DNA of 7,469 nucleotides from an uncultured Veillonella sp. GTDB taxonomy: Bacteria; Bacillota; Negativicutes; Veillonellales; Veillonellaceae. Numbering within the stretch: position 1 is the first letter of the stretch; every line of letters begins with the position of its first letter. Where the stretch lies: contig CAAFUD010000110.1 of assembly GCA_900766125.1 (NCBI GenBank), forward strand, positions 1-7,469, in the 5' to 3' direction. A model generated the notes under the pieces. It saw nothing but the letters and a program-made list of their open reading frames with translations. It searched no databases and was not told the DNA's origin. Positions 5,461 through 7,469 of this stretch are shown here, in pieces. The translations under genes and the position numbers were made by a program.

Positions 5461-6371
5461 TCTTCTCGATATGTTTTAGCAAACTCTATACATGCTTTGA
5501 AGTCATCTGGAAGAGGCGCCTCAAAATGCATACTTTCACCTGTAATAGGATGTTTTACATCTAAAGATTTAGAGTGCAATGCCTGTCCTTCAATAGGAAA
5601 ATCCATACGACGGTAACCATAGAACGGATCATTAACAACAGGATGTCCAATATGAGCAAAATGTACACGAATTTGATGTGTGCGCCCAGTCTCTAAATTA
5701 CATTCAACCAGGGTTTGATGGCCAAATCGTTCAACTACATTAAAGTGAGTAACTGCATCCTTACTATTTTCAAAGACAACAGCCATTTTCATACGATCCT
5801 TAGGATGTCTTCCAATAGGAGCTTTAATAGTACCCTTTTCTTCTACAATATTACCTTGTACTAATGCTAAATATGTCCGTTTAGCAGAATGCTCCTTTAC
5901 CTGCTCCGCTAAACCTATATGAGCTGCATCATTTTTAGCAGCCATCATAACACCAGATGTATCCTTATCTAAACGGTGAACAATACCAGGTCTAATCTCA
6001 CCATTAATACCGGACAAATCCTTACAATGATATAGCAATGCATTAACAAGTGTACCCGAATAATTGCCCACCGCAGGATGAACAACCATACCACGTTGTT
6101 TATTTACAATGATAATATCATGATCTTCATACAATACATCTAAAGGAATATCCTCTGGTTTTACCTCTACAGATTCAGGTTCCGGTACCTCTACACGTAC
6201 AACAGCATTTGGTGTAAGTCTAAGATTTGCTTTCCCTAGCTTATCACCTACTGTAACGTGACCACCTTTAATTAAACTTTGAATATAACTACGAGACCCT
6301 TCCATATGTTCTGTTAAGAATACATCCAGTCTCATACCGTCTTGCTCAGCATTTACAATATATTCGTTCAT
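5448..6371 (-). CDS. rluD: RluA/RluD family 23S rRNA pseudouridine synthase
   Basis: The 307-residue product converts uridine to pseudouridine in RNA. By homology to RluD the target would be 23S rRNA helix 69 positions, though the exact sites cannot be read from sequence. An N-terminal S4 RNA-binding domain covers about residues 12-60 (RLDVFL, then SRSYIQSLIKGGHVTV). The catalytic domain has IIIVNKQRGMVVHP (86-99), the signature GIVHRLDKDTSG (129-140) with catalytic Asp135, and GRTHQIRVH (229-237). Length is typical of the family. The start ATG 6371 has GAGAGG six bases upstream. It lies 61 bases after lspA and 158 bases before pyrR on the same strand, so it is probably cotranscribed from the lspA promoter. 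Its last codons (DKRK) fall within the degenerate decamer repeat, so the C-terminal tail may have been reshaped by slippage. The B. subtilis counterpart is ylyB. Confidence 0.95.
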   Translation of the reverse strand: MNEYIVNAEQDGMRLDVFLTEHMEGSRSYIQSLIKGGHVTVGDKLGKANLRLTPNAVVRVEVPEPESVEVKPEDIPLDVLYEDHDIIIVNKQRGMVVHPAVGNYSGTLVNALLYHCKDLSGINGEIRPGIVHRLDKDTSGVMMAAKNDAAHIGLAEQVKEHSAKRTYLALVQGNIVEEKGTIKAPIGRHPKDRMKMAVVFENSKDAVTHFNVVERFGHQTLVECNLETGRTHQIRVHFAHIGHPVVNDPFYGYRRMDFPIEGQALHSKSLDVKHPITGESMHFEAPLPDDFKACIEFAKTYREDKRK

Positions 6372-6396
6372 CCTCTACCTCTCTATGAGTTAAGTA

Positions 6397-6448
6397 TCAT
6401 ATATTAATTAATTATTTGTCATCATATATGAATTATTTATCATCATCT
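6397..6448. repeat. Short direct and inverted repeats at the lspA-rluD junction
   Basis: A 17-base sequence, ATTATTTGTCATCATAT (6411-6427), recurs 21 bases on at 6432-6448 with two mismatches. The second copy includes the lspA stop codon and the codons for its DDDK end, so the junction looks duplicated in a multiple of three. In addition TCATATAT (6397-6404) and ATATATGA (6424-6431) could pair as an AT-only hairpin. Confidence 0.6.
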
Positions 6449-6873
6449 TTTAATGTAAATAAATAGTAGACTACTAAAGCTACGCCTACACAGATACCAA
6501 TATCAGCAACATTAAAGATAGGCCATATACGGAAATCAAAAAAATCTACCACACCATGAATCATGTAACGATCTATGCCATTACCAATAGCACCAGACAC
6601 TAATAAAGCAGATCCAATTTGTAAAGTCCAAGGACCTTTTGATAAGCGCTTCCAATAATATGCACATGCGCCTAGCAAAATAACTGCTACCAGTAAGAAA
6701 AACCATCGCTGATTAGCAAGCATACCAAATGCTGCACCGCGATTAATAATATATGTTAAATGAAATACATTGGGTATAACCACTAAAGACTCACCTAACA
6801 TAAAATGATTCATAATGTAATATTTAGTCCATTGATCTAAGAGCAACCAAAGAATTAATATAATGTAAAACAA
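6433..6873 (-). CDS. lspA: Lipoprotein signal peptidase (signal peptidase II), TTG start
   Basis: The 146-residue product is a small four-helix integral membrane aspartic protease that cleaves prolipoprotein signal peptides just before the lipid-modified cysteine. Hydrophobic segments lie at about residues 2-12, 57-76, 86-100 and 126-142. Conserved blocks are LDQWTK (12-17), NRGAAFG (44-50), GNGIDR (97-102) with catalytic Asp101, and FNVADI (120-125) with catalytic Asp124. The length is slightly short, but all motifs are present. The start codon is TTG at 6873, six bases after a strong AAGGGAG. The next in-frame ATG is at codon 21, beyond the first conserved block, so TTG is well supported. 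A near-consensus promoter lies upstream, and rluD and pyrR follow on the same strand. The lipoprotein encoded beside ackA is a natural substrate. Confidence 0.97.
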   Translation of the reverse strand: MFYIILILWLLLDQWTKYYIMNHFMLGESLVVIPNVFHLTYIINRGAAFGMLANQRWFFLLVAVILLGACAYYWKRLSKGPWTLQIGSALLVSGAIGNGIDRYMIHGVVDFFDFRIWPIFNVADIGICVGVALVVYYLFTLKDDDK

Positions 6874-6879
6874 GCTGTA

Positions 6880-6886
6880 CTCCCTT
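6880..6886 (-). promoter_or_regulatory. Ribosome binding site supporting the lspA TTG start
   Basis: AAGGGAG (6886-6880) is six bases before TTG 6873. No alternative start within twenty codons has a comparable site. Confidence 0.88.
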
Positions 6887-6912
6887 ATAATAATATATAT
6901 CTTAATAGTCCT

Positions 6913-6941
6913 ATTATACTAAGTTAAGCAAATTTAGGCAA
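6913..6941 (-). promoter_or_regulatory. lspA-rluD(-pyrR) promoter
   Basis: TTGCCT (6941-6936), a 17-base spacer and a perfect TATAAT (6918-6913) form the best promoter match in the window. The predicted start near 6906 leaves a leader of about 33 bases. It sits immediately after the terminator of the preceding module, so the lspA transcript is insulated from it. Confidence 0.7.
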
Positions 6942-6944
6942 AAT

Positions 6945-6966
6945 AAAAAGCCCCTCAATGAGGGGC
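6945..6966 (-). terminator. Rho-independent terminator of the small-gene module
   Basis: GCCCCTC (6950-6956) and GAGGGGC (6960-6966) form a perfect seven-pair GC-rich stem with a three-base loop. On the minus strand it is followed by a run of five T and then more T-rich sequence. The last gene upstream ends about 130 bases earlier. The plus-strand tail is less T-rich. Confidence 0.92.
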
Positions 6967-7096
6967 CGTTTAATTTGTGATTACTCAGCGGAGAGTATTT
7001 TAAAAGTTCATTTATCCGCTCCATTACTGCATTTTGTGCATTTTAGGTTGAGCAACGGTTAAGCAACCGTTTCAAATTTTGCAGAGATTTAAAGGG
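6967..7096 (-). other. Repeat-rich non-coding stretch between the HTH gene and its terminator
   Basis: The 130 bases have no supported gene but several symmetric elements. AACGGTT/AACCGTT (7054-7060 and 7065-7071) is extended by TTGA/TCAA at 7048-7051 and 7072-7075. TGCATTTT occurs twice in direct orientation (7028-7035 and 7037-7044). AGCGGA/TCCGCT (6987-6992 and 7015-7020) flanks the palindrome TTTTAAAA. With the terminator, the minus-strand RNA could fold into three stems. Possible explanations are a structured 3' untranslated region, a small RNA, an operator, or a recombination site; the sequence does not decide. Confidence 0.45.
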
Positions 7097-7336
7097 CTAA
7101 TTATCTTCTGACACGTCTTCTGTTACACGATTTAAACAGGGTTCTTTTCCATACAATCGTTCCATGCCTGGGCGTGTAACTAGCCACATTTTTCCAGACT
7201 TTCTAAACTCACCTTCTTTAAATCCATTCTTTACACGGCCTCTACAATTCTGTTTCAATGCATCAGCAGTAACATTCCAACGTTCTGCAGCCTCTTGTGT
7301 AGTCATTATATCATCTAGTTCAAATTTCAATTGCAT
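7097..7336 (-). CDS. Small helix-turn-helix DNA-binding protein
   Basis: The product is a 79-residue predicted DNA-binding protein. Residues 10-32 (beginning IMTTQEAAERWNVTADALKQ) look like a helix-turn-helix of the excisionase/HTH_17 type. After a basic stretch comes RKSGKMWLVTRPGMERLYG (45-63), a wing-like strand and helix. From memory this pattern, ending WLVTR..MER.YG, is common in small proteins of Firmicutes phages and conjugative elements. The C-terminal tail is acidic. The start is uncertain. ATG 7336 shares its A with the stop codon of the upstream 26-residue ORF, and the only purine-rich site (AGAAGG) is too close for independent initiation, so coupled translation is likely. GTG 7339 would add one residue. 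The gene is followed by the repeat-rich stretch and a strong terminator. Role, operator and partner are not known. Confidence 0.75.
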   Translation of the reverse strand: MQLKFELDDIMTTQEAAERWNVTADALKQNCRGRVKNGFKEGEFRKSGKMWLVTRPGMERLYGKEPCLNRVTEDVSEDN

Positions 7337-7416
7337 CACCTTCTAACTAAACGTTTAATAGCTAGTATCAAAATAATAATAGTTGCTATATTAATCAACC
7401 ATTCTATATATTGCAT
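7336..7416 (-). CDS. 26-residue hydrophobic membrane peptide
   Basis: This short ORF encodes 26 residues: an N-terminal MQYIEW, a hydrophobic segment (about 7-19, rich in Ile and Leu), and a basic end, KRLVRR. It should span a membrane once with the basic end inside. Support for translation is good for its size: GAGG is six bases before ATG 7416, and the stop overlaps the next gene's ATG by one base (TGATG). I do not recognise it. Short hydrophobic peptides with charged ends occur as phage proteins, as type I toxins and as regulatory membrane peptides, and the sequence does not separate these. It lies two bases after the end of one possible upstream frame. Confidence 0.6.
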   Translation of the reverse strand: MQYIEWLINIATIIILILAIKRLVRR

Positions 7417-7419
7417 AAT

Positions 7420-7469
7420 TCACCTCGTTGATTTACAATGATGTTGAAAAGGTGGCGGGGCTTTCACCC
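7420..7469 (-). CDS. Partial 3' end of an unidentified minus-strand gene
   Basis: One minus-strand frame is open from the window edge to TGA 7422-7420, ending VKAPPPFQHHCKSTR. Its stop overlaps the ribosome binding site of the 26-residue ORF, a layout typical of tightly packed operons. A second frame ends earlier at TAA 7435-7433 (GESPATFSTSL) and cannot be excluded. Only about 15 codons are visible, so neither the frame nor the product can be fixed. Confidence 0.3.
   Translation of the reverse strand, partial: VKAPPPFQHHCKSTR

Noticed and set aside
5425..5616. Plus-strand frame of 63 codons over the rluD 3' end
   Set aside because: It is antisense to rluD, and its start lies in the degenerate decamer repeat.
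6909..7024. Minus-strand frame starting MERINELLKYSP at ATG 7024
   Set aside because: It has no ribosome binding site, reads straight through the strong terminator and ends in AT-rich promoter sequence.
7164..7346. Plus-strand frame of 60 codons opposite the HTH gene
   Set aside because: It is antisense to a frame with a recognisable HTH, and its Ser/Phe-rich translation is typical of a shadow frame.
7451..7468. GGTG/CACC symmetry in the GC-rich right edge as a regulatory site
   Set aside because: The arms are four bases and the flanking sequence is cut by the window edge; the likely explanation is coding sequence of the truncated upstream gene.

Overview
The window is about 7.5 kb of AT-rich bacterial DNA, densely coding on the minus strand, and it reads as a Firmicutes-type genome. 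I favour Veillonella or a relative (Negativicutes) on general impression. The order lspA, rluD, pyrR matches Bacillus subtilis, and TmcAL is the Gram-positive-type acetate-dependent tRNA modification enzyme. The genus is an inference, because no rRNA or other species marker is present.

Left end (1-1530): a tandem array of 14 perfect ACAGC pentamers lies just beyond the 3' end of maf, which encodes a Maf-family nucleotide pyrophosphatase. Upstream of maf on the same strand is a two-helix membrane protein with a possible PH-like domain. A hairpin terminator separates these from ackA.

Middle (1530-4790): a lipoprotein gene and ackA form a tight two-gene minus-strand unit. Opposite them and divergent is tmcAL, whose product activates acetate with ATP to make N4-acetylcytidine in tRNA-Met. 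Acetate production and an acetate-using enzyme therefore sit back to back. tmcAL converges with pyrR, and the pyrR terminator hairpin is built partly from pyrR's own last codons.

Right-middle (4768-6941): lspA, rluD and pyrR run in order on the minus strand. lspA starts with TTG behind a strong ribosome binding site and a near-consensus promoter. No pyr biosynthesis gene follows pyrR. The rluD-pyrR gap holds a degenerate decamer repeat and a palindrome.

Right end (6945-7469): this looks like the edge of an accessory or phage-like module. It contains the tail of an unidentified ORF, a 26-residue membrane peptide gene, a small helix-turn-helix protein gene coupled to it, a 130-base structured non-coding stretch, and a strong terminator.

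Start codons were revised from the longest possible ORFs for maf, the lipoprotein gene, tmcAL and the HTH gene. In the first three, a Shine-Dalgarno sequence lies inside or over the longer ORF's first codons. No rRNA, tRNA, CRISPR array, insertion sequence or recombinase gene was seen. No gene-free stretch exceeds 300 bases; the longest is about 223 bases (6874-7096).
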